Notes: a model not told the origin generated them from the sequence alone. Shown: positions 1 through 6,266, counted from the stretch's first letter. The stretch is DNA of 7,254 nt from Chloroflexota bacterium (GCA_025449435.1 JANWJO010000211.1:1-7254); one strand, 5' to 3'. Numbers and translations are program-made.

Positions 1-1055
1 CCGAGCAGCGCGGGCAGCGTGGCTACGCCATGCGCGTGGGCGGCGGCCTGTCCACCGTACCCCGGCTTGCCCAGCGACTGGGCGTGTTCGTGCCCGCGAC
101 TGAGGCCATGGAGGTGCTACGCGCCACCCTGGATGCCTGGCGTACCAACCCCACCTATCGCATGTCGCGCGTCAAGGCGCGGCTCAAGTTCATGGTGGAT
201 GATTTTGGCGCGGAGGGGTTTCGGGGCGAAGTCGAGAAGCAGCTCGGCCGGCGCATGCTCGACATCGAGCAGGAGCCCGCGCCGGTGTCCGACACCGAGC
301 ACATGGGCGTACACCAGCAGAAGCAGCCGGGCAAGTCGTATATCGGCTTCCCGGTGTATCTGGGCATCGTGACGGGCAGCCAGTTGATCCGCGTCGCCGA
401 CCTGGCAGCGCAGGTGGGCGGCGACATCCGCCTGACCCGGCAGCAGAATTTTATTGTGGGCAACGTGCCCAACGAGCGCGTGCAAGAAGTCATCGACGGC
501 ATCGGCGCCATCGGCTTCCCGCTGCACGTCAACAAACTGCGCGGCACCTCGCAGGGCTGCACCGGCTCACCGCTGTGCAACTTCGCAGTGTCCGAGACCA
601 AGACCAAGCTGGATGAGATCGTGCAGCACCTGGAGTGCACCTTTGGCGAGCAAGCCGAGGGCATCGTGGTGAATGTCGATGGCTGCCCGCACTCCTGCGC
701 GCACCACTGGACGGCTGACATCGGGTTGCAAGGCAGCACGCTGCGCGAGCGTGGCGACAGCGGCGAGAAGTTGGAGGCGTACGAGATTTATTTGCGTGGC
801 AATTTAGGGGGAGATGAGGCAATTGGCCGGCCGATCGTGCGGCGGGTGCCCGAGGGCCAGGCCAAGTATAATGTGGAACGCCTGGTCGCTGCTTACCTGG
901 GTGAGCGCGAAGTAGGCGAGCGCTTCAAGCAGTTTGCCGACCGCAAGACGGACGCTGAGCTCATCTCCATCGCGTCGGCACGCCCTCTCGACGAAGTGGA
1001 GCACGAGCTAGCGGACCGCAAGCCGCACATGGCCAAAGTGCGGGTTGCACGGTAG
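1..1055 (+). CDS. sir: Nitrite/sulfite reductase, siroheme and 4Fe-4S type; probably ferredoxin-sulfite reductase (5' partial)
   Basis: Likely carries out the six-electron reduction of sulfite to sulfide in the cytoplasm with siroheme coupled to a 4Fe-4S cluster. The reading frame is open from base 3, so the start lies upstream; the ATG at 30 is internal, because the family motif GYAMRVGGGLS runs across it. Counting from that Met, a ferredoxin-like half-domain spans about 95-165. The cofactor-binding domain follows, with cluster/siroheme cysteines C177-x5-C183 (GCTGSPLC) and C219-x3-C223 (DGCPHSC). About 350 residues are present of the roughly 550 usual, so the N-terminal third is missing. 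The layout resembles the single-chain NirA/SirA family, which takes electrons from ferredoxin, rather than CysI with its CysJ partner. Nitrite and sulfite reductases of this family are hard to separate by sequence; the sulfate-assimilation neighbours argue for sulfite. Confidence 0.93.
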   Translation, partial: EQRGQRGYAMRVGGGLSTVPRLAQRLGVFVPATEAMEVLRATLDAWRTNPTYRMSRVKARLKFMVDDFGAEGFRGEVEKQLGRRMLDIEQEPAPVSDTEHMGVHQQKQPGKSYIGFPVYLGIVTGSQLIRVADLAAQVGGDIRLTRQQNFIVGNVPNERVQEVIDGIGAIGFPLHVNKLRGTSQGCTGSPLCNFAVSETKTKLDEIVQHLECTFGEQAEGIVVNVDGCPHSCAHHWTADIGLQGSTLRERGDSGEKLEAYEIYLRGNLGGDEAIGRPIVRRVPEGQAKYNVERLVAAYLGEREVGERFKQFADRKTDAELISIASARPLDEVEHELADRKPHMAKVRVAR

Positions 1056-1088
1056 CTGAGTGTGGTGTACGTGATGAGGGCGTTGGTC

Positions 1089-1095
1089 GAAGGTG
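1089..1095 (+). promoter_or_regulatory. Ribosome binding site deciding the start of the small hypothetical gene
   Basis: GAAGGTG lies eight bases before the ATG at 1104. The earlier in-frame starts at 1062 and 1074 have nothing comparable upstream. This is the reason for preferring the shorter 113-aa product. Confidence 0.5.
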
Positions 1096-1103
1096 CAGTG
1101 GAG

Positions 1104-1445
1104 ATGCCTCGCCTATTCCGCCCCCGCATGGTCACCGAACCCATCGTCTGGCTCAACCCCTACCAGCCGCCGGTCACCTTGCTCGAACGGCGCGTGTACA
1201 GCGTGCTGGCAGGTGGCCCGCTCTACCTGCGCGACGTGGTGGAAAGGCTGGCGGAGGCAGCGGTCTACGAGCACTATGCGCACGGCGTGTGGTCGCTCGA
1301 AGTTGGCGCCCAGGCATTGCCCGTGCTGCGACAAGAGGCACGCTCGGCGTTACTGGCCCTCGATGGCGGCCAGATAGCGATCGAGACGTCGCCGCAAGTG
1401 CGCGCAGCCGCCAATGCCTTGTGGGAACTCCAGGTGAGCGTCTAA
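1104..1445 (+). CDS. Hypothetical protein in sulfate-assimilation operon
   Basis: I do not recognise this gene. The preferred start is the ATG at 1104, which has the Shine-Dalgarno-like GAAGGTG at 1089-1095 eight bases upstream; this gives 113 aa. In-frame GTG 1062 and ATG 1074 would give 127 or 123 aa but lack a clear ribosome site. The product is soluble, has no cysteine, and shows no signal peptide or membrane segment. After a Pro/Arg-rich beginning, the middle (ERRVYSVLAGGPLYLRDVVE) looks like alternating helices, perhaps a small helical or winged-helix fold; this is only an impression. A strand-like segment (GGQIAIE) and a final helix end the protein. It lies between sir and cysH, 48 and 44 bases away, on the same strand, so it is probably co-transcribed with them. 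It may be an accessory or assembly factor, but no function can be assigned. Confidence 0.72.
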   Translation: MPRLFRPRMVTEPIVWLNPYQPPVTLLERRVYSVLAGGPLYLRDVVERLAEAAVYEHYAHGVWSLEVGAQALPVLRQEARSALLALDGGQIAIETSPQVRAAANALWELQVSV

Positions 1446-1473
1446 ACACTAGACGCACCTGGCACAACGGCAC

Positions 1474-1480
1474 AGAAAGG
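1474..1480 (+). promoter_or_regulatory. Ribosome binding site of cysH
   Basis: AGAAAGG ends nine bases before the ATG at 1490. It supports that start over a longer in-frame opening back to 1289, which would run across the end of the preceding gene. Confidence 0.6.
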
Positions 1481-1489
1481 CATTCCCGG

Positions 1490-2299
1490 ATGGCGGCATT
1501 AGCGACGGTGTACGATGACCACGACCTGCTCGATGATTATGAAGCAGGTGAGCTGGCTGTCGAACTCGATGATCAAGACCCACAGGAAGTGATCCGCTGG
1601 ACGCTCGAGCGCTTTGGCTCGCGAGCCGCCGTCGGTACAAGCTTCCAATCCGATGGCATGGCCATCCTCGATATGGCCTGGCGCATCGACCCGCAGGTGC
1701 GGGTGTTTGCCGTGGATACCGGCCGGATGCACCAAGAGACCTACGACCTCATGGAGCGGGTGCGCCAGCAGTACGGCATGAAAATCGAGATGTACTACCC
1801 CGATGCGGCCGAGCTGTCCAACTTCGTGACGGTCAACGGTATCAACAGCTTCCAGCGGGGCGTGCCACTGCGTCTGCGCTGCTGTGAGATCCGCAAGGTC
1901 CGCCCGCTCATCAAGGTGCTCGATGGCCTGGACGCTTGGATCACCGGCCTGCGCCGCGATCAATGGGCCAGCCGCTCCAACATCCGCAAGCTAGAGATCG
2001 ATCACGACCACGGCGGCATCGCCAAGATCAACCCCCTGGCCGATTGGTCAGAAGACGACGTGTGGGCGTATATCCGCGAGAACGACGTGCCCTACAACGC
2101 CCTCTACGACCAGGGCTACACCAGCATTGGCTGCGCCCCCTGCACCCGGCCCACGCTGGCCGGCGAAGACGCCCGCGCCGGCCGCTGGTGGTGGGAGAAG
2201 AACGCGCCCAAAGAGTGCGGCATCCACTGCCCCATCGAGACCGGCGGCTTCGAGCACGAGGCCGATTCCATCCTCGGCCACGCTGGAAAGCGAGCGTAG
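1490..2299 (+). CDS. cysH: Adenylyl-sulfate (APS) reductase, 4Fe-4S type, CysH family
   Basis: Reduces activated sulfate to sulfite, using thioredoxin or a similar thiol donor, in the cytoplasm. The 269-aa product is of normal family length. It has the nucleotide-binding segment GTSFQSDGMAILDMA near residues 49-63, FAVDTGR after it, and the TGLRRDQ substrate-binding segment. Iron-sulfur ligands are C131-C132 (RLRCCEIRK) and C215-x2-C218 (IGCAPCTRP). The catalytic cysteine is C243 in the KECGIH motif. The four cluster cysteines mark the bacterial APS reductase group; classical E. coli-type PAPS reductases lack them. A further cysteine, C247, follows the catalytic His; I give it no role. The gene follows a small hypothetical gene and its TAG stop shares one base with the next GTG start, which suggests translational coupling. 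Because cysC is also present, use of PAPS as well as APS cannot be excluded from sequence. Confidence 0.96.
   Translation: MAALATVYDDHDLLDDYEAGELAVELDDQDPQEVIRWTLERFGSRAAVGTSFQSDGMAILDMAWRIDPQVRVFAVDTGRMHQETYDLMERVRQQYGMKIEMYYPDAAELSNFVTVNGINSFQRGVPLRLRCCEIRKVRPLIKVLDGLDAWITGLRRDQWASRSNIRKLEIDHDHGGIAKINPLADWSEDDVWAYIRENDVPYNALYDQGYTSIGCAPCTRPTLAGEDARAGRWWWEKNAPKECGIHCPIETGGFEHEADSILGHAGKRA
2285..2290 (+). promoter_or_regulatory. Ribosome binding site inside the end of cysH
   Basis: GGAAAG, within the last cysH codons, lies eight bases before the GTG at 2299. It supports a start that overlaps the cysH stop codon (TAGTG) and hence re-initiation by the same ribosomes. Confidence 0.5.
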
Positions 2300-2787
2300 T
2301 GACGGTGGTACCATTGCAGGCGGAGCAAACGGCGCTCCAATTGTCTGCTGTCGAGCAGGAGTTGGTGAGCGCGGAGGTACGAGCAGTTGCGCGCCTGCAA
2401 ATCGACCCCGATGCCAAACAGCGCTACAGCGAGTTTGTACGGGTGGTCGAAGAAGGAGTGGTGCCTGGTGAGCGGCTTGCGCAACTCGCCACCATCCTCG
2501 AAATCGGCCTGCAGAGCGGCCGAGTACGCCGGTTTTACGGTCCAGAAGGGGAGCAGGCCATCAGCCGGCTGTACCAGCGGACCCCACAAGGCGCGGCAGC
2601 GGTGAAGGCAGCGAGCGAGGTGACCAAGGCCTTGCGGGCCTTGCAGGGCCAAGTGATCGATGACCTCCAGCTCAGCGCGCTCGGCCCGGGCTCGTACAAC
2701 CTGCTCATCGACACCAAGGAGTGTCAGCTCACGCTGCGGTTTGAACGTGGCGGTGTGCGTATCGACGCTCTGGCGTTGGGCATCTAG
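2299..2787 (+). CDS. Hypothetical protein translationally coupled to cysH
   Basis: I do not recognise this 162-aa protein. The GTG start at 2299 shares its first base with the cysH TAG stop. The frame stays open further upstream, but only as an out-of-register shadow of cysH. An alternative GTG lies at 2305. Residues about 8-75 look like two or three amphipathic helices (LSAVEQELVSAEVRAVARLQ is typical). A conserved-looking RRFYGPEGE follows at 77-85, then another long helix to about 120. The end is strand-rich (YNLLIDTKECQLTLRF), with a lone cysteine at 142. There is no signal peptide, membrane segment or metal-binding cluster. Position between cysH and cysC, with the one-base overlap, suggests a cytoplasmic partner, stabiliser or regulator of sulfate activation or reduction; that is inference from context only. 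Confidence 0.82.
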   Translation: MTVVPLQAEQTALQLSAVEQELVSAEVRAVARLQIDPDAKQRYSEFVRVVEEGVVPGERLAQLATILEIGLQSGRVRRFYGPEGEQAISRLYQRTPQGAAAVKAASEVTKALRALQGQVIDDLQLSALGPGSYNLLIDTKECQLTLRFERGGVRIDALALGI

Positions 2788-2805
2788 GCAACGAGCAGCA
2801 GACCG

Positions 2806-2819
2806 CGGTACCCGTACCG
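2806..2819. repeat. Perfect inverted repeat upstream of cysC
   Basis: CGGTAC and GTACCG flank a central CC, making a 14-base symmetric site in the 74-base gap between the hypothetical gene and cysC. This is the largest gap inside the operon. It could be a dimeric regulator's operator or a small hairpin (five pairs around CCCG), but a site this short in GC-rich DNA may also be chance. Confidence 0.3.
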
Positions 2820-2861
2820 GCTGGCGCCCGCTTGTGATGTGGATGGAAGGAACTCGTAATC

Positions 2862-3428
2862 GTGTCTCAAGGCTTCACCGTGTGGCTCACGGGACTTTCC
2901 GGGGCAGGCAAAACCACGATCGCCCACAAACTCGCCACCATTGTGCATGAGCGTTTGGGCAAGGTGGAATTGCTGGATGGCGACGTCGTGCGCACCAACC
3001 TGTCCAAAGGGCTTGGCTTCTCCAAAGAGGACCGCGACACCAATATCCGGCGCATCGGCTTTGTGAGCCTGCTGCTCACCCGTAACGGCGTGCCGGTGAT
3101 CGCCTCCGCCATCGCGCCTTACCAGGCCGTGCGCGACGAAGTGCGCCAGCAAATCGGCAGCTTTGTCGAGGTGTACGTGAAGTGCTCGATGGATGAGTTG
3201 GTTAAGCGCGACGTCAAGGGGCTGTACGCCAAGGCGCTGCGTGGCGAGATCGCCAACTTCACCGGCGTATCCGATCCGTACGAGGCGCCGCCCAACCCGG
3301 AAGTCACCGTGGTGACCGACGTGGAGACCCTCGACGAAAGCGTGGCCAAAGTGGTAGCTAAGCTCGAGCAGCTGGGCTACCTGCCGCTGGCCAAACCGGC
3401 TGCGGCCAGCGCAGGGAGTGCGCGATGA
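2862..3428 (+). CDS. cysC: Adenylyl-sulfate kinase (APS kinase)
   Basis: Phosphorylates APS with ATP to give PAPS. The full-length 188-aa protein starts at a GTG; GGAAGG at 2845-2850 is its likely ribosome site. The Walker A loop GLSGAGKTT covers residues 11-19. The family motif LDGDVVR is at 38-44 and [14 protein letters not shown] at 53-66. SAIAPYQ is at 82-88, and [23 protein letters not shown] at about 119-141 forms the substrate lid. The C-terminal tail, about 15 residues rich in Ala and Pro, goes beyond the conserved fold. The stop overlaps the sat start in ATGA, so the pair is probably co-translated. In an operon whose reductase looks APS-specific, the PAPS may serve sulfotransferases or be an alternative reductase substrate. 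Confidence 0.97.
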   Translation: MSQGFTVWLTGLSGAGKTTIAHKLATIVHERLGKVELLDGDVVRTNLSKGLGFSKEDRDTNIRRIGFVSLLLTRNGVPVIASAIAPYQAVRDEVRQQIGSFVEVYVKCSMDELVKRDVKGLYAKALRGEIANFTGVSDPYEAPPNPEVTVVTDVETLDESVAKVVAKLEQLGYLPLAKPAAASAGSAR

Positions 3429-4612
3429 CCGCTTCTGTACACCCGACCGCCGCGACCAAGCCCGCTGGCATCACGCCACACGGCGGCAAGCTGGTCGAAA
3501 ACCTGGCCGGCGACGCCGAGGCGCAGCAACTGCGCGAGCAAGCCAAGCACCTGGTCACCATCCCTATCGCCACACGTCAGTCGTGTGACCTGGAGTTGCT
3601 CGGCAACGGCGCGTTTAGTCCGCTGACAGGCTTTATGGGCGCTGGCGAGTATCGCTCGGTCGTCGAGAACATGCGCTTGCCGTCGGGTCTGGCCTGGACC
3701 TTGCCGATTACCTTGCCGGTGGACGATGCCATCGCGAGCGGGATCAAGGTTGGCCAGCAGGTGGCCTTGCGCGAGGCCGATGGTTCACTGGCCGCCGTGC
3801 TTACCGTCAGCGAGAAGTATGGCTACGACCGCGAGGTTGAGGCCCGCCACGTGTACGGCACGACCGACGCGGCGCACCCGGGCGTGCAAAAGCTCGCTGA
3901 GCAACCCGACACCCTGGTGGGTGGGTCGGTACGCGTGCTGCCGCGTGAGCGCAACCCCGAATACGCCGGGCACGACCTGTCGCCACGGGAAACGCGCGAA
4001 CGCTTCGCACAATTGGGGTGGAAGGCCATCGTAGGCTTCCAAACGCGCAACCCGGTACACCGCGCGCATGAATACATCCAGAAAGCTGCGCTGGAGATCG
4101 TCGACGGCTTGCTGCTCCACCCACTGGTGGGTGAGACCAAGAGCGACGACATTCCCGCCAGCGTGCGCATGCGCTGCTACCAGGTGCTATTGGAAAACTA
4201 CTATCCGCCGGAACGCGTGGTGCTGTCCGTGCTGCCGGCGTCGATGCGCTACGCCGGTCCCCGCGAGGTGATCGTTCACGCGCTCATGCGCCAGAATTAT
4301 GGCTGCACTCATTTCATCGTGGGGCGCGATCACGCTGGTGTCGGCAACTACTACGGCACCTACGACGCCCAGAAGATGTTCGACAACTTCACCAGCAGCG
4401 AGCTGGCCATCCAACCGTTGAAGTTCGACCACTCCTTCTATTGCAAGCGCTGCGAATCTATGGCCACCACCAAGACCTGCCCGCATGGTGCCGACCAGCA
4501 CGTAGTGTTGAGCGGTTCCAAGGTGCGCGCCATGCTCGCCGCGGGGCAGGTGCCGCCAACCGAGTTCAGCCGGCCAGAAGTGGCCGCCGTGCTCATCGCG
4601 GCAAGCCGGTAA
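3425..4612 (+). CDS. sat: Sulfate adenylyltransferase (ATP sulfurylase), single-subunit type
   Basis: Forms APS and pyrophosphate from ATP and sulfate, the entry step of the pathway. The 395-aa protein is of normal length for the monofunctional bacterial/archaeal Sat; the GTPase-linked CysDN system is not used here. An N-terminal PUA-like domain covers about 1-175. The catalytic domain has [11 protein letters not shown] at 206-216, whose two histidines (212 and 215) contact ATP, and GRDHAG at 300-305. C340-x2-C343-x8-C352 with H354 just after matches the zinc-binding segment known from Thermus thermophilus Sat; the exact fourth ligand is uncertain. SGSKVRAML closes the fold. The ATG overlaps the cysC stop by four bases, with AGGGAG at 3413-3418 as ribosome site. 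The kinase is a separate protein, not fused to Sat as in some bacteria and fungi. Confidence 0.97.
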   Translation: MTASVHPTAATKPAGITPHGGKLVENLAGDAEAQQLREQAKHLVTIPIATRQSCDLELLGNGAFSPLTGFMGAGEYRSVVENMRLPSGLAWTLPITLPVDDAIASGIKVGQQVALREADGSLAAVLTVSEKYGYDREVEARHVYGTTDAAHPGVQKLAEQPDTLVGGSVRVLPRERNPEYAGHDLSPRETRERFAQLGWKAIVGFQTRNPVHRAHEYIQKAALEIVDGLLLHPLVGETKSDDIPASVRMRCYQVLLENYYPPERVVLSVLPASMRYAGPREVIVHALMRQNYGCTHFIVGRDHAGVGNYYGTYDAQKMFDNFTSSELAIQPLKFDHSFYCKRCESMATTKTCPHGADQHVVLSGSKVRAMLAAGQVPPTEFSRPEVAAVLIAASR

Positions 4613-4618
4613 GGCGGG
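4611..4618 (+). promoter_or_regulatory. Ribosome binding site of the precorrin-2 dehydrogenase gene
   Basis: AAGGCGGG begins inside the sat stop codon and ends six bases before the GTG at 4625. It supports this non-ATG start in the 12-base gap. Confidence 0.45.
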
Positions 4619-4624
4619 ATAACA

Positions 4625-5293
4625 GTGGCACGCACCGACGCCGATCGAGGCGTGCCATACTATCCAACCTTTCTGGACCTGACCCACAAGCGTGTGGTGG
4701 TAGTCGGCGCGGGCGTCATCGGCAGCGAGAAGGTGCACGGGCTGCTGCCCTGCCGGCCTGACCCGCTGGTGGTGATTGCACCGCACGCCTCAGACGAAGT
4801 GCAGCATGCCGCCGCCGCGCAGCAACTAGTCTGGCTGCCACGACCCTACCAGGAGGGCGACCTGACTGGCGCGGCGGTTGTGTTCGCCGCCACCAACGAC
4901 CGTACGCTCAACGCCACCGTGGCGTCCGAGGCGCGGCGCCGGCATATTCCGGTGCTCGCCGTCGACGACATCCCCAACTGCGACTTGATTGCCCCCGCAA
5001 TCGTCCGGCGTGGCGACGTGGTGGTGGCGATTTCCACCGGCGGGCAAAGTCCGGCTTTTGCACGCTGGCTGCGCGAACGCCTCGACCGCGCCATCCCAGC
5101 GCACTGGGGGACCATGCTCACCGTGGCAGCGCGGGCGCGGCTTGCGTTGCGTGCAGCCAGGCGCACCGCCTCGCCCGATACCTGGCAAGTGGCACTCGGC
5201 CCGGACGTGGAAGCGCTCGCCGCCCAGGGTGAGGTGAACCAAGCCGTTAATCTGGCACTGGAGCACCTCGGTGCAGTTGGGGTGCCACGATGA
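4625..5293 (+). CDS. sirC: Precorrin-2 dehydrogenase / sirohydrochlorin ferrochelatase family (CysG N-terminal / Met8 / SirC type)
   Basis: Oxidises precorrin-2 to sirohydrochlorin with NAD+; some family members also insert iron to give siroheme. The 222-aa protein starts with GTG. The Rossmann nucleotide-binding loop VVGAGVIGSEK is at 26-36. FAATND follows at 87-92. The family motif VDDIPNCDLIAPAIVRRGD is at 113-131, where an aspartate in VDD corresponds to the catalytic one of Met8. ISTGGQSPAFARWLRERL is at 136-153, and a helical C-terminal region ends the chain. The loop is less usual than the common GGGxVAxRK form. No methyltransferase domain is fused; that activity is encoded by the next gene, whose ATG overlaps this stop in ATGA. 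Whether it also chelates iron cannot be told from sequence; no separate SirB/CbiX chelatase gene is in the window. Confidence 0.93.
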   Translation: MARTDADRGVPYYPTFLDLTHKRVVVVGAGVIGSEKVHGLLPCRPDPLVVIAPHASDEVQHAAAAQQLVWLPRPYQEGDLTGAAVVFAATNDRTLNATVASEARRRHIPVLAVDDIPNCDLIAPAIVRRGDVVVAISTGGQSPAFARWLRERLDRAIPAHWGTMLTVAARARLALRAARRTASPDTWQVALGPDVEALAAQGEVNQAVNLALEHLGAVGVPR

Positions 5294-6132
5294 ACCAGAG
5301 CGACACGCCAGCGTTGGTGTCACTCGTCGGCGCGGGCCCCGGCGACCCCGAATTGCTGACCCTGCGCGCCGTGCGCCGGCTGAGCCAGGCCGACGCGGTG
5401 ATACACGACCGGTTGGTGAGCAGCGCCGTGCTCGACTACTGCCGGCTGGGCTGCCGGCGCATCGACGCCGGCAAATCGTCCGCCCGCCACACCATGCCCC
5501 AAGAGGACATCAATCAACTGCTGATCGACCTTGCACTCAGTGGGCAGCGCATCGTGCGGCTCAAGGGTGGCGACCCGTTTGTGTTTGGCCGTGGTGGTGA
5601 AGAGGCGCAAGCGCTCGTGCAAGCCGGCATCCCGTTTGAAGTGGTGCCCGGCGTCAGCTCAGCCTTCGCGGCCGCGGCGGTTGCGGGTATCCCCGTCACG
5701 CACCGGGGCATTGCCACGGCCGTCACGGTCGTCACCGGCCACACTCGTGCCGGTGGCGGTGACGTGGATTGGCAAGCGTACGCCCGCGTGCCTGGCACGC
5801 TAGTGGTGTTGATGGCCGTGGAAAACCTGGCTGAGGTCGTTCACAAGTTGCTGACCTATGGTCGCCCAGCCGATCAAGCCGCTGCCATGATCGAATCGGC
5901 AACCACGCCGTTTCAGCGGGTGGTGTACGCGGCGCTGGGCCAGATTATTGATGTTGCTGCTCAACAGCAAGTGCGTGCGCCTGCCGTGTTGGTGGTGGGC
6001 GACACCGTGGCACTGGGCCAGCAACTGGGCTGGTGCTTCCCGCTCACGTCTCCAGCTGTGCAGCCCTCCGATGGCGCTCAGCAGGCTGACGCTGAGATGA
6101 GCAGCGTATTCTCGCTTATGGCCACGAGGTAA
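5290..6132 (+). CDS. cobA: Uroporphyrinogen-III C-methyltransferase (SUMT)
   Basis: Transfers two methyl groups from S-adenosylmethionine to uroporphyrinogen III to give precorrin-2, the branch point to siroheme and cobalamin. The 280-aa protein has SUMT signature 1, LVGAGPGDPELLTLRA, at 12-27. Signature 2 is at 90-108 (RLKGGDPFVFGRGGEEAQA). VVPGVSSAFAA is at 118-128, THRG at 137-140, and MIESATTPFQRVV at 200-212. The fold ends near residue 250; the last 28-30 residues (Ser, Gln and Ala rich) form a tail beyond the usual end. HemD is not fused. The start overlaps the precorrin-2 dehydrogenase stop by four bases; I see no strong ribosome site, so translation probably depends on coupling. It closes the operon and supplies siroheme for the sulfite reductase. 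Confidence 0.96.
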   Translation: MNQSDTPALVSLVGAGPGDPELLTLRAVRRLSQADAVIHDRLVSSAVLDYCRLGCRRIDAGKSSARHTMPQEDINQLLIDLALSGQRIVRLKGGDPFVFGRGGEEAQALVQAGIPFEVVPGVSSAFAAAAVAGIPVTHRGIATAVTVVTGHTRAGGGDVDWQAYARVPGTLVVLMAVENLAEVVHKLLTYGRPADQAAAMIESATTPFQRVVYAALGQIIDVAAQQQVRAPAVLVVGDTVALGQQLGWCFPLTSPAVQPSDGAQQADAEMSSVFSLMATR

Positions 6133-6140
6133 ATCGAGGA

Positions 6141-6160
6141 GACCCCTCCCCGACCCCTCC
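6141..6160. repeat. Direct repeat of GACCCCTCC, C-tract rich
   Basis: GACCCCTCC occurs at 6141-6149 and again at 6152-6160, eleven bases apart, just after the cobA stop. With CCCC at 6169-6172 there are four C4 tracts in 30 bases (6143, 6148, 6154 and 6169). The - strand could thus form a G-quadruplex with loops of 1, 2 and 11 bases. ACCCCTC at 6142-6148 is also inverted as GAGGGGT at 6249-6255, so the outer ends of the gap mirror each other. Confidence 0.5.
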
Positions 6161-6164
6161 TTAA

Positions 6165-6184
6165 GGTTCCCCAAGAGGGGAACC
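6165..6184. terminator. Hairpin downstream of cobA, possible bidirectional terminator
   Basis: GGTTCCCC (6165-6172), loop AAGA, then GGGGAACC (6177-6184): a perfect 8-bp stem with a 4-base loop, 32 bases after the cobA stop. It has no T-run on either strand, so it is not a classical intrinsic terminator. It may still end or protect the sulfate operon transcript, or belong to a dispersed palindromic repeat. Confidence 0.5.
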
Positions 6185-6222
6185 GAGCTGACGGATGGTG
6201 GGCAGTATTCTTCCGGCGCAAC

Positions 6223-6244
6223 GTCCCCCCCAACGGGGGGGGAC
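6223..6244. terminator. Second strong hairpin, between cobA and cinA
   Basis: GTCCCCCCC (6223-6231), loop AACG, then GGGGGGGAC (6236-6244): a perfect 9-bp, almost all G:C stem located 22 bases past the cinA stop on the - strand. A smaller GGGT/ACCC hairpin (6252-6263) lies even closer to cinA. No T-tract follows in either direction. The role as a convergent terminator is inferred from position. Confidence 0.5.
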
Positions 6245-6266
6245 AACAGAGGGGTTCGTACCCTGC

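Noticed and set aside
30..32. ATG as the true start of the sulfite reductase
   Set aside because: The frame is open upstream to the window edge and the conserved GYxxRVGGGLS motif spans this codon.
1289..1489. Longer N-terminus for cysH
   Set aside because: It would overlap the preceding gene and adds a non-conserved Arg-rich stretch; the ATG at 1490 has a good ribosome site and gives family length.
2239..2241. Extra cysteine (C247 of CysH) just after ECGIH as a novel redox site
   Set aside because: A cysteine at this place is not clearly abnormal for the family, and nothing else in the sequence supports a second redox pair.
1936..2298. Upstream extension of the frame of the gene at 2299
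   Set aside because: It overlaps the conserved end of cysH, including its catalytic motif, and translates to Arg/Pro/His-rich sequence. The GTG at 2299 has a ribosome site and is the natural start.
2832..2860. Possible internal promoter (TTGTGA with a weak AT-rich box) before cysC
   Set aside because: The -10-like box sits immediately before the GTG start, so the transcript would begin inside the gene; the boxes are also weak.
4187..4786. Open - strand frame of 199 codons across sat and sirC
   Set aside because: It is antisense to two clear enzymes, has no recognisable motif and is His/Val/Gly-rich as shadow frames are here.
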